This document shows positions 1-10,456 of a DNA stretch of 64,000 nt, one piece after another. The notes beneath the pieces were generated by a model. The model did not search any database and had not been told where the DNA came from. It saw only the letters and a program-made list of their open reading frames with translations. Origin of the DNA: Peronospora farinosa (Eukaryota > Oomycota > Peronosporomycetes > Peronosporales > Peronosporaceae); contig CANTFK010000287.1 in the NCBI GenBank assembly GCA_947646735.1, positions 62,001 to 126,000 on the forward strand, in the 5' to 3' direction. The position numbers and the translations under genes were made by a program. Every line of letters starts with the position of its first letter. Position 1 is the first letter of the stretch.

Positions 1-1260
1 AATGCCGCTGCGTCTTCAGCTCTTGAGATGTTGTCCCAACGTATTCAACATGAGAGTCAGCACGTACTCAAGCGGAAAGCACGACTGTCCAAACGTCGAG
101 AGCTTTTACGCAGTGTCAGTTGTTGGCTCAGCTCTAGTCGACGTGATCAAGTTGCTTTGTTACAGATGCAGCTGGTAGCTGAAGTAGCAACAGGCAATCG
201 GTCGTTGGCTGTACTTAGTGATATGCATACGGTACTCGCTCTCGATGAAGCGGATGAACTTCGTCATCGAGGAAGTTTTGCAGCGAGTCAGTCCTTATTG
301 GACGGAATTGAACAATCGGAACGTGCATTGGCTGAAGATTGGCTACGACAAGTACTGCAATTACAAGCTCATTATCTTGCTAAGCTTGTGGAACTTCACA
401 GGCAGAAAAATATCGTGTCAAACAGTTTGACACTTGAGCAATTGCTTCTTCAAGTGGATAATGTCAAGTCAGCTACAGATGAACCGACACTTGCTTTTGT
501 ACGTTTTGAAAAGCTTCTGAGTCGTCAGAAATTGCTCAAGCCAGAGCTTAAGAAAGCACTGGACAAGCTCTGCTTGGATACGATGCGGTCTTTTACACGT
601 GCTAGCAGCCAACCAGGACCCAAGACGGTTTTTGACGATAGAGAACCACGTGATGTCATGCAATCGCTCGTCTTGGAGATTGTCAATGCTGTTGCTAAGG
701 AAGCCAAGCTGGATACGAATCAAATGCCAGCACTACTGGTGTTTGTGGAGCACATGGTCTTTAGTCGCCTTGCATGTGCGTGCTATCGTGGCACAGCTGC
801 TGATCTGGATGAGCTTAATAGTTCATGGCGTGACCAGGCAGCTAAAATTCGCACACTGAGTCTGGAAGAAGTTGGCTTGCCCGTGGAAATTCCTGTAAAA
901 GCTCAGCAGCAAGAGCTTTTTAGCAAATCTATTGCTGCGTTCAACAAAATCCCGCACCTCGTGCCTTCTAGTGTGCTGGCGTCGTTCATGCGTGCTGTGT
1001 GTACGTTGTATTGTGAGGCCAAGGAAGAATTTGGCCTGGACAGCAGCTGCATTTCGGCTGATGTATTACTGCCATTGTTGGTGTACGTGTTGAGCCGCTG
1101 CGAGCTGCCGCACTTGCACTCGCAGGTGTATTTGATGGAGCAATACGCCATTGATGAATCCCAGAGTGGCTCAGAAGCTGCTTACTATTTGGCGTGCTTG
1201 CAGGCTGCAATGGGCTACATCGTGGGCAATGGAGTTGTTGAGGTCACTGAGTCTCAGTAA
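1..1260 (+). CDS. VPS9-domain protein, 5' end cut by the window edge
   Basis: The frame is open from the first base of the window, so the start lies upstream; the first visible Met codon is at 28 and 410 residues follow it. The C-terminal part has the VPS9 signature: DVLLPLLVYVLSRC, then LPHLHSQVYLMEQY and SEAAYYLACLQAAMGYI close to the stop. VPS9 domains are guanine nucleotide exchange factors for Rab5-type GTPases and act in early endosome traffic. The upstream part is helical and Leu/Gln-rich without a recognised domain. The visible part shows no frame break and no intron. The family is clear; the exact orthologue cannot be named without the missing N-terminus. Confidence 0.85.
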   Translation, partial: NAAASSALEMLSQRIQHESQHVLKRKARLSKRRELLRSVSCWLSSSRRDQVALLQMQLVAEVATGNRSLAVLSDMHTVLALDEADELRHRGSFAASQSLLDGIEQSERALAEDWLRQVLQLQAHYLAKLVELHRQKNIVSNSLTLEQLLLQVDNVKSATDEPTLAFVRFEKLLSRQKLLKPELKKALDKLCLDTMRSFTRASSQPGPKTVFDDREPRDVMQSLVLEIVNAVAKEAKLDTNQMPALLVFVEHMVFSRLACACYRGTAADLDELNSSWRDQAAKIRTLSLEEVGLPVEIPVKAQQQELFSKSIAAFNKIPHLVPSSVLASFMRAVCTLYCEAKEEFGLDSSCISADVLLPLLVYVLSRCELPHLHSQVYLMEQYAIDESQSGSEAAYYLACLQAAMGYIVGNGVVEVTESQ

Positions 1261-1537
1261 AGAAGCTCAAAGGGGTTATAGTCATTGATGTATAGAAGTT
1301 GTGAGTTTATTTGTCAAGAAGAGAACTTATTTATCTAAGAAAGTATGTAACAATACAAACGAGTCTTGAATCGATAAGTGATGCTTGATCAATCTGTCTA
1401 TTGATTCGGGTCTGTCGTTATTGGAGCGAGTCGATCCAATGCCGCACATTAGCGATTGAGCTCTCTAAGTCTGGATGTGAAACAAACAGCAGGAGTGCAT
1501 TAGCTACATATAGTACCATCACCACATTTCAAAGCTG

Positions 1538-2530
1538 CTAGAATAATAACTCACTGACTGCTCCACAGCGCTGTAACCAACGGGATTTAAGCAGGGTATC
1601 AGCTGATGCGCGGTCTAGCGGATTCTTTTGCAGACATTGATGCAGGAATGCACAAAAATCTTGCGAGAACTCTTGCGGTGAAAGAGCAGGTGGCGGTGCT
1701 TCCAGTACGCTCTGCAGCATATCGATGCATGTTTTGTCGTTCGGATACGGATAGACACCCGTGGCAGCCTCCATAAGCACGAGACCAAGACTCCACGTGT
1801 CTGAGCTGTAGCTGTACTGCGTGTGCTGAATCCGCTCGGGGGACATGTAACGAAAGGTACCTACAAAAGTGCCGCACATAGCTACAAGGAACAAGCTAGC
1901 AAGGTCAGACATGCAGTCGAACCTGCAAGTAAACTGATTAACCACAGTACCCATTGAGTTGCCGAGTTCGGTGGCGATGCCGAAGTCTGATAGCTTGACT
2001 TGACCCTGGCTGTTGAGCAAAATATTTGGCGGTTTGATGTCGCGATGTACGCATTTGTTGGTCTTCAGATACGATAGTGCGTGGAGGATCTGGTAGGCTA
2101 CACTGGCTAGGACGTGCTCCGGAATCGTACCAAGCTGACGAATGACGTTTTCTAATGACCCACCGTCCATGTATTCGAGAGCAAGCACTACCGCTCCGTC
2201 ACGGACGAATGCACCGAAGAAGGTGACAAGACATGGGCATTTCGCATCGAAAAGCGCGTTGATCTCTCGGATAATCTGTTCACGTTTGATTTTGTCGTAC
2301 ATGTTGATCATCTTGAGAGCCAACGGCGTGTTAGTGGGTCGATGACGGGAACGTAGCACACAGCCACTAGCTCCTCGTCCAATGACTTTTCCATCCCATT
2401 CCAGTTCCTCTGGTACGACACTGAAAGCGCGACCGGTTCCTTTACGGACGACTCCAGTCGAAGTGATGGCATATTTGCCTTTGACGTAAGCACCAGCATC
2501 GGCGATGAAAGAGTTCTCGAGACTGTCCAT
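1538..2530 (-). CDS. MAP kinase kinase (MKK/MEK family), two exons
   Basis: Exons 2530-1951 and 1881-1538 are joined over a 69-bp GT-AG intron to give 307 residues. The kinase signatures run in order: glycine loop GRGASG, Lys in LALKMI, HRD in CVHRDIKPPNILL, DFG in LSDFGIA, and an activation segment reading NSMAMCGTFVGTF followed by YMSPERI. The CGTFVGTF-YMSPERI stretch is typical of MAPKKs, which phosphorylate MAP kinases on Thr-x-Tyr. Splicing is needed to obtain this segment; reading through the intron inserts a foreign stretch into the activation loop. The family is well supported; which MAPK it serves is unknown. Confidence 0.88.
   Translation of the reverse strand: MDSLENSFIADAGAYVKGKYAITSTGVVRKGTGRAFSVVPEELEWDGKVIGRGASGCVLRSRHRPTNTPLALKMINMYDKIKREQIIREINALFDAKCPCLVTFFGAFVRDGAVVLALEYMDGGSLENVIRQLGTIPEHVLASVAYQILHALSYLKTNKCVHRDIKPPNILLNSQGQVKLSDFGIATELGNSMGTVVNQFTCRFDCMSDLASLFLVAMCGTFVGTFRYMSPERIQHTQYSYSSDTWSLGLVLMEAATGVYPYPNDKTCIDMLQSVLEAPPPALSPQEFSQDFCAFLHQCLQKNPLDRASADTLLKSRWLQRCGAVSELLF
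1882..1950 (-). other. Intron in the activation loop of the MAP kinase kinase
   Basis: On the minus strand the donor is GTACTG and the acceptor CCTTGTAG. The intron stays open in one frame, so it can be mistaken for coding sequence. Removing it restores the conserved MCGTFVGTF motif. Confidence 0.85.
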
Positions 2531-4042
2531 GATCCAATGTAGAAAAAAAGCTTGAAAGACCAGGAGGTGTGGATGGAGCGGGTGATCGAGATCTGATGAT
2601 GCCTTTTCCAGTGTTGTGAGAGATCAAGAAGACATCCGAGGACCGCCAAGTTGGCTGTCGCTGTCACAACACACGAGCTCCACTGGCCTCTTCGACGTTA
2701 ATAAACGTTACGTGACCACGCAGAAGGAAGATCCAAGCGTTTGAGGACTGTTGAAACCGTATTATAACGTGCTAATGGTGCGATGACAAGCATTCTCGTG
2801 ACGTCCGTTTTGCATACGTGTGGTCGACAATGCACGTGTGAGGGCAAAAGCAAGTTGGTCCACTCGTTTAGAAGCGACGTGCCCAAACAAGGTTTCGCCT
2901 TTTGTGCAGACGGACTCTGCGCAGTAATTGTCTGTCATCGGTTTTCCACGATGAAGACGACATGGAGGTCAGATATCACTGACGCAACGAAGCTTACCGA
3001 TTGTGCTTGAAAGAAGATAAGTGAAGGTGCACCGACATGCCAATATCTTAGAATGCGCCGACTTTGTGGGCTGATGCCCAGTTAAGTGTCGTCCAACAAT
3101 CGGATCGTCGGCATCTCAGCGGTAGATGCCTCGACTTGCCATACTGGTGGTGATGTTTGCTGCTTTAAAGGAGGTGTCGCTTACTGCTTTTGCAAGACGT
3201 TCGACACATTACAGAGGCTTGCACCTGGTTCGATGCATTCCTCTTGATCTGCATTGAGCGAGCTTTACGAATGTATTCCTCAAGTCAATTGTCCATTCTG
3301 CCAGCGGTTACAGCTGCAGAGGCAGCTAAAGTTCCGACACAGACAGACAATTGAAGGCATGACTCCAGAGTTCACGAGCAGAGAGAGAGAGTTATTGAGG
3401 TCTTTATCGATATAACTCATGCATTGGTCACTGTCATCAAGAGTGATCTAGAGGAAGATATTTTGGTGGCGACGACTTCGTTTGTAGACGAGATAGGAGG
3501 TTCACGTGGACTTTTGACCTTGTTGGGCTTCCAACAAACTGTTGCAAGCCGAAATCTCGACACTCCGTCAACTGTCTGGCAGCATTTACGCAGCGTCATA
3601 CAGCTAGTGAACCACTTACGGTCAGTGCACGAGCATTCAGCAAACATTATGCGCAAAGTTCGAATGGCTGGTGGGGTGAGCTGAAAGGGACGTACTGCCA
3701 AAAAAATGCATGTGCAGAGAGGAAAGTCCGTGAGCTCTTAGCCACTGCAACGTAGAAGAATATTCACAGTCTTCCTCATGATCATGTGATCCAAGTAATT
3801 TCTACGACCTATCATGACTTCGCACTACATTCCGCGTCAAACAAGCGGTATACCAAGCAAACGGGTATCTGCATCTTAGAATCAGCGCTCGTTCCAAGTT
3901 CATGACTTCACGTTGTTTCGACCTGATCAATCGATGGCACTGATGATGCGCCTTGAACAACTAATTGTTACTAACAAGTAGTAATACTAACTGAGCTTCC
4001 AGCCGGACCTCACGACTACAGCGAGCAATACTGGGTCTCGTG
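2531..4042. other. Spacer with no gene I can support; one orphan frame at 3355-3684
   Basis: This stretch holds the upstream region of the MAP kinase kinase. The only frame with protein-like composition is on the plus strand from about 3355 to 3684, including EDILVATTSFVDEIGG and STVWQHLRSVIQLVNHLRSV. It has no good start codon and no splice partner that I can find, and I do not recognise it. It may be a relic of a helical-repeat protein or chance. Confidence 0.3.
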
Positions 4043-6650
4043 TTACACTCCAGGATAGTGATAGAATTTTCTTGGCTGTGATGGGTGGTGTTGCTGCGGT
4101 TGATTGAATGTTCCTCCATACGGACGACGCGGGGCAGATGATGCTGAGCCGTTATCATATAAAGGTCGCTGTGTTGGGTCTTGAGTTTGCTGGTATTGTG
4201 CAAACGGACGCTGTTGTTGCTGAGGCTGCAATCTCGCATAATCGTAAGAAAGAGGCGTTGGCGCTTGCTGTGAAGGCTGGTAGTACTGTGAAGTGCTTCT
4301 CGCCGATTGTCGAGCTAATGCCTCATCCTTGGTATTTGGCCCAGCAGCGGCATTCCACAATCTCATATCTCCATCATCTTCTGAGCCAGAGCTGCGTCTT
4401 CGGCCTCATGTTGTCTCATTTCTTCGTCAGCGGCCAAATTCATCTCTAGCTCGCGTTTTTCAAATTCGCGCGCGGAACAATGGTCCTCTACCGTTTGATG
4501 TAACTGCGCGATTCGAGTACTAAGCTCATCGTAAAACTTTTTTTTCTTCGACGTGCGAATGAAGCTGTTCGAAAACGTCAGCACCATCGTTCAAATATTG
4601 AAGAAACGTTTGACGCTCGCGCAGCACATGACTGATCTCTTTCTTTGCTTCAAAACGAGCGTTGGCCTTTACTATCTCTTGGAGCATATAGCGCTCCAAT
4701 TTACATATAGAAGAAATTCTCCTCTCAAATTCATCGCATAAAGACTGCTTTTCGGTTTCGAATGCAGTATCGGTAAAGACGGCGCCAGCATTTTTCCCAC
4801 TCAGTAGCTCAGGAAGAGCGTCAAAATTGTTGTAAGAATGTCTAAAATCATATAAGACGTGGTGTTTTTCCTGCACATGTCGTTCAAGGTGCGAAAACAG
4901 CGAAGACACACATGCTATCTCTTCCTTACAGCTGAAGTTGTTTTGCTGTAACTCTGGCAACTCATGATCAAGACTTGCCTTATCCCGCGACAATGCCTCC
5001 AACTTTTCCTGGTTTTCATTGAGCTTATCTCGAGCCGTACGATCGGATGTTTTTGCCTCCCTCACCAAACTGAAACACCGATACATGTCTGCTCGAAATT
5101 TTCGATTGAATGAAGAGGACAGAGGACGAGCCCACTTTTTATCACCGTAATTTTGTCGGCACACGTCGTCCTCAACTTGTTCTTGGTTTAGGCGTGACTT
5201 GATCAGGTGTAGTTTCTTCTCCCCATCATCCAACATTCGTTGATTTTTCTGGAGTTGATGTTGAATAAAAGCCACGATCGGATTGTCCCTTGATTCACCA
5301 ATTTCCGTCCTAGTAGAACCTGCTATTACCTTAACCAACTGAATGCGCCGCCATATTGTACGTGGAATGCCATTATCGCTGGTCTTTTTAAAGCTTCGAT
5401 CGAAGCAGGCAGTCCCATGGAGTGAAGTGTCTTCTCAACAACTTCGTTGCTCCAAAATATCTTGTCTGCCGTTCGATCCATGATCACTTAATTTCTTGTT
5501 TCACATCACCAGCCCGGATAAGCGGCACAAACTGCTTAAACAGATCAACGTCTATAAGTTCTTGCTGCAACTCATGCAATGTGAACGGTCTGACCATTGC
5601 AGCTTTTTCTACCGCTATTAGTTCGGAAAATTTTGGCACGTTCTCCAAATAAACGCTGGCATTGTTGTACTTCGCCACATCAAGATGTTTCTGCACCCTG
5701 CGCTGTAACGCTTGTGCAAGCTGATATAACGACGAGGGCAATTTAATCTGTGTCACTACTTTGAATGCCTCATTGCATTCCGCATCCGCGGCAACAAGCC
5801 TCGCGATCTCCTCACCGTACCCTTCTCCCTCATCGAGGGCTATTGCTTTGGACGCCATTCCTTGCCAATATTGCGTAGCCGCGCGCATGCAATGCACTTG
5901 GAACTGCAAATGTGCTCCCCACGACGTGTCAATCGCTCCTGCCAAAGCCGATGAGCGACAGAACTCCAGTGCTGAGACGTAATCGTCCAGTGCTTGTTGC
6001 ACGAGCATCGCTTTCATCGTGTCCTTCATTTGGACTTTGATAGCTTTTTCATAGAAACACGTCTGAGCTTGAGCCAGCATCAAGTACGTAAGCAATCCTA
6101 GTCCTTCAGCACTCATGTCAGGTGTTCGAATACCTAATGTCTGTTCGATAATCTTGTCTTTCACTTCTTTGAAAGCTCCGGCGGCTCTCATAAAGTGATG
6201 ACAGGCTACTTCAAGTCCCTCAACCGTACTACGGTCTGTCTGGACACCTAATTGACTCTCTAAAGCCCCTATATTGAACATAACGGCTGCTTTTTCAAAG
6301 GAAATTCCTGCTTGTGTGCTCTTTTTCCGCGGACAAAACGAGTCGGTCCACGTAAATTGAAGCTGCAACGGCGTCCGTGTAGAGGATGCATCACCATTGC
6401 ATGGAAAACGCTGCGTCATCTTGTCCAATTGCGCAAAATAACGCAGCAACACATGACGAGAGATAGCAGAGGGCGTACGCACGAGATCTACGTCGGTCTT
6501 GAGCTGTTTGAATTGACTTAGCGCCTTTTGATGCATCTGTGTCTCTCTTGAGTCCATATCAGACGCGTATTCGCGACTCAGAAACTCATTGAGCGAGCTA
6601 CAGAGAGAGGACACGGACGTATCGCTGAGCTTTAATTCAATGCCGAGCAT
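4043..6650 (-). CDS. ALIX/BRO1-type ESCRT accessory protein, reading frame broken at four places
   Basis: Four minus-strand segments together form one protein. 6650-5484 is a BRO1 domain starting MLGIELKLSDTS, with QFTWTDSF and a helical body. About 5490-5340 and 5330-4530 form the coiled V domain, with RPLSSSFNRKFRADMYRC. About 4550-4365 continues it, with FYDELSTRIAQLHQTVEDH. 4366-4043 is a Pro/Gln/Tyr-rich tail (QQAPTPLSYDY, QPRKFYHYPGV). This is the ALIX/PDCD6IP/Bro1 order: BRO1 binds ESCRT-III (Snf7/CHMP4), the V domain binds YPXL motifs, the tail binds partners. The breaks lie near 5484-5490, 5340-5355, the T8 run at 4538-4545, and 4363-4368. Each is a one-base slip, and no workable intron explains them. 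An oomycete core-promoter match sits just before the start. Either the sequence has base errors or this is a recent pseudogene. Confidence 0.8.
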
Positions 6651-6653
6651 GAT

Positions 6654-6667
6654 AAACTGAAGAATGA
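6654..6667 (-). promoter_or_regulatory. Oomycete core promoter (Inr-FPR) of the ALIX-like gene
   Basis: The minus strand reads TCATTCTTCAGTTT, which matches the TCATTYYNCAWTTT part of the oomycete consensus at all but one position. It ends 3 bases before the ATG at 6650, which would give a very short leader. This is a motif match only. Confidence 0.55.
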
Positions 6668-7427
6668 ATCGAGAAGGTGGATTATCTGGATTTTCTTAGA
6701 ATCAGATTCTTTTTACGAAAGATTTACTTCTTTGGACAAAAAGTAATATTTTTTCAAGATCATTTTTTTAATATCAGCTTCAGACTGGGACAACTTGTGC
6801 AAACAATCAACATGACGACTTTACAAAAGCCAAAACATTGATGAGAATCGATGAAGCAAGCAAGGCGTCGTTGTATCGAAGGCGGTGACGTGAGAGCTCT
6901 GTGGGCACCATCCTGAGGCCGGATCGGTGCAGATTCTTCTGCGACGTGAGTTGTCAGTATCAAACGAATGTTTGCGAGCTAGTATTTGAGTAGCTGGAGA
7001 AATCAGACGTCGAAGCTTTGGGCCGCTACACTACATCAGAAACCAATAGCAGAGCGACGTCATACCAGTCGGTGGTGTCATTGGATCAATGTGGTTCTTA
7101 GTTGAAGCGCTAACTGGCGTCATGCGCCAGCATCCAATGGTGAATCCGAAGCAGCACCTGTGGCCCTATTAACAAAATTTGGGTCGATGCTGCATCAGCT
7201 AAGCTATCTGACCAGTCAGTAGCAATGTTATGACTAGCTTGCCAGTACGCCTTTCGGCGTCCTGTTAATGATTGTAAATTGGCACATGACGGGGTCATAA
7301 AATTGCTGGTCGAGACAACCAGTAGCGTACCGTAAAATTCATTTGGCATTGCACACTCTTCACTATTCCATTGTGAGCAATATGAAATGCTTTTGTTTCT
7401 GCTTGAGGCTGTCAACACCAAGCAGTA
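6668..7427. other. Spacer between the ALIX-like and DJ-1-like genes
   Basis: It contains the ALIX-like upstream region and the 3' flank of the DJ-1-like gene. There is an open minus-strand frame at 7421-7110, but its composition is unremarkable and I recognise no motif in it. Nothing else can be supported. Confidence 0.3.
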
Positions 7428-8145
7428 TTACATCATGGGGGTATTAAGAAGTCCCTGAGCGACTGACTGGGCCTTCTCGTGGCCACAAAGCAGCTCCACA
7501 AGCTTCACTCCCATGGCCATAGCAGTACCTGGACCTTGGCTAGTCACACACTTGCCATTCACGACAACATTCTCGTGTTTATCACTCCCGTCATTTTAGA
7601 CTCAAAGCTCGGGTAACTCGTGGCTGGACCAGAAGGAAGTAGTCCGTGCGTGTGCAGCACGACAGCTGGAGCGGCACAAATAGCACCGTACAATTTGTTG
7701 TCTTCCTTTTGCTTTTGCAGCAGAGCTACTACCTCTTTCGAGTCACGAAGGTGCTCGGCACCAGGCATACCCTGTAGTATCAATAGTCATATATTATTAC
7801 AAAATAGTAATACATCATACACATAGTAGTACTACTAAAAATAGTACTTAGAAACGTACGCCCGGACACACGACGAGGTCGAAGTTCTTGCCGGTGCATT
7901 CTTCAATGGCTACATCTCCTTGCACCTTGACACCACGTGACATCGTAACGATATTCTGTGGCTTATTGCCGACAGTGGCTAGCGTTACTTGGACGCCGCC
8001 GCGCGTCAGCACATCGGCCAGAGTAATGGCTTCGATCTCTTCCGAGCCGTCGGCCTGTAGTAATCATACTTTAATTAGTATTTTGTAAGTACTAGTGTAT
8101 AGATCTTTTACTTGAGCACACGATGGGGATCAAAGCAGTTGTCAT
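7428..8145 (-). CDS. DJ-1/PARK7 family protein, three exons, one frame slip in exon 3
   Basis: Exons are 8145-8122, 8054-7860 and 7771-7428. The joins give MTTALIPI, then ADGSEEIEAITLADVLTRGG, and CPG joined to GMPGAEHLRDS. The nucleophile elbow reads YGAICAAPAVVL, with the Cys that is catalytic in the DJ-1/PfpI class. The family acts on reactive carbonyls and in redox protection; substrate is not visible here. Near 7585 the frame slips by one base: before it the protein reads PSFESKMTG, after it another frame gives HENVVVNGKCVTSQGPGT and AMGVKLVELLCGHEKA to a TAA at 7428. One base restored gives about 187 residues, close to the usual 189 of DJ-1. The conserved SQGPGT motif argues that the gene is real and the slip is a sequencing error. 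Confidence 0.82.
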
Positions 8146-8448
8146 GGAAGTAGAAAAGTGACGGAGGGGGAGACAGCGGGGACGAATGAGCTGCGCGAGA
8201 CGAGAGAGATGCATACAGCGGTGAAAAAAATTATTTACATGGCTTTATCCAATCATCATCTTGTAGGTTGGTACAATGGCTACACTATACCGGTAATTTA
8301 GAAATGGTGCCAGTATACTATTTCTGCAACGGCTTCTGCACCAAAACGTGCCCCATCAGGCTATTGTCAGACGAGCTACATGCATGAGTGTTAATTAGGT
8401 GACAACCTACGTGTTCATTCACCTGAGGCACAATCTCTTGCTGTGTAA

Positions 8449-10317
8449 CTACAGTAAGCCTTGGCGAGCCAGATCCTCGTATGTCTTCCTATTGAGCACA
8501 TTTCCTTCCGAGTCCTCGAATTCCTCCTCATTTGATGCATTCCAGCTTTCAGCATCAATTTGGTCTTTCAGCTTCTCGTACACTTTTCAGCAAGCAAGAA
8601 AGCATACAATTAGTGAGTTCCGGTGCAGAATAATAACGACAACACCAAGCAATACTTACGCTGGATGGCATCTCTCATGAGTGTAATGTCGTGGAAGTGC
8701 TTCGTGTTTGGAATCTTCAGGCAGCGCATACCAAAGGCATGACGCCATTCCTGAAAGTGACGATCGAATGCACGTCGTCCCCAATAACTGTGATTACCAC
8801 AGATTTCGCATTTGTACTCGACGCCAAGTCCGTGCAGCTTGTACAACCAATATGGAATCGGTTTTCCATCCCAACCCAGCGGTAAGTTCAACGGGTTGTA
8901 AAGCTGTTCTTCCTCATCCTCACCGTCCTCATTTTCGTTCTCCACATCTACATCCGAAAACGCTCCTTCCTCTTCCTCTTCAATTTCGGCTTGGAGCTCT
9001 TCGTGTGTGCGTGTCTGCTTGAGTTCCAAGTATGAAATTGTACCCTGCACAACTTCCGTAAGGACTTCGTACATTCGACGGATTAATATCTCATCGAATG
9101 CAATGGCCTTCTGCTTCTTCTCCAGCTTCTTTTTAGTGTCCTTGCCTGTTTCGGCGCCGTTCGCAATTGCACCATTGCTTCTATCCCCTTCCGTAGCCTT
9201 TGCAGCAGCAGCAGCCGCAAACTTTTTGTGTTTCTTTCCTGTCAGGTGGCTTTTATACACACCCTCGGAGCTGAGCTGCTTATTGCAAAGTTCGCAAAAG
9301 TGTGCTGGAGTTTTGCCATCATCCACACTGTCATTCTCATTATTCACGTCCCATCCAGTGACTTCGTGAAGTGCCCACTGCTTCTCAAACTTTGCAGAGG
9401 TTTCCTCAATCACGTCGTCTAGGTCCACGAGAGGCTGCGTACGTTGGTAGAAATCCAATAAATACTCTTTCAAGTCCTTCAGATACTGCTGGAACGGCAT
9501 CGACTGGGTTTTCTGTGCTGCTGGGATAGCCGAGAAGTCTGAGAATGACGCTAGATACGTCAGGTAGTCAATAGAAGTGGTAGTAGACTGCTTCTTTCCT
9601 CTTGTCTTGACACTCGAGCTCAACATTTCCTGTGTCTTCCGTACTTGCCTACAATACCCACCTGTTAGTAGTCAACACAACAGCACTGAGAACCAGTCTC
9701 TTTGCTTATACTCACCACTTGAACTCTGGTATGTTCAAAAACCGAAGGTAGAACTCATTTAGATCCACATATTTGCCGAAACGTTCTTCACCTGAGAACT
9801 GAACGTTCGGATGTAGAGCCTCCTCCCAATTTGGTTCATGAGAGACCACCGAGTTCGGATACTTCCGATGGAATGAACGAATCGACTTGAGTTGCTCATA
9901 GAACGTAGTAAACACTGCTCGTCCACGCATATTCTCCGTTTCTTCTGTAAAAATCCTGCCATAACAACAACAATAGTAGCAATAATAATCCAATACATCA
10001 GCCACAAAAAAACGTCCCTAATACAGCAACAGACAGCTATAAACGTACCCATCTTCATCTTCATAGAGCTCTTTAACGTGCTTACTGTGCTGTGTCACCC
10101 CATCTAGCAATTTGCTCACCTTGTGGCCATGCAAAACTCGACTCCGATGCTGCAAGAATTCAGTACATTATAGTCTAAAATCATGCGTCGTCTAAGTATT
10201 TATCCAATGCAGTCGTACATTGCGTGGTTTCTCGCCTAGTGTGGCTACGATAACACGCTCTAATGCTTCAATCTCTTCCTGCTCAGCACGTAGTTGCTCC
10301 AATACAGTAGACGACAT
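8449..10317 (-). CDS. SF3A3: Splicing factor 3A subunit 3 (SF3a60/Prp9), five exons
   Basis: Exons are 10317-10219, 10149-10049, 9955-9716, 9648-8660 and 8582-8449, giving 520 residues without a break (human SF3A3 has 501). The N-terminus is MSSTVLEQLRAEQEE. Then follow FKW-QVRKTQEM with an IDYLTYL segment, and a C2H2 matrin-type zinc finger: CELCNKQLSSEGVYKSH followed by LTGKKHKKF. A Glu/Asp-rich stretch is next, then the second zinc finger YKCEICGNHSYWGRRAFDRH and the end KTYEDLARQGLL. The protein belongs to the SF3a complex of U2 snRNP and acts in branch-site recognition. The fault-free five-exon structure is a useful control for the broken genes on either side. Confidence 0.95.
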
Positions 10318-10456
10318 AATTGATCGACTGCTGTCCTGCTAGTTCGGAAATAAATGAATACAATTTACGGTAGGACGGACGTGCAAGATGGCTACATCAA
10401 CTATTCTTTTTTTACCAGGACACAGCACGTCCTAACTAATACGTCGTCGAGCTAGA

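Noticed and set aside
7110..7421. Minus-strand frame of about 100 codons after the DJ-1-like gene
   Set aside because: No recognisable motif, start context or splice link; the DJ-1-like protein ends properly at 7428.
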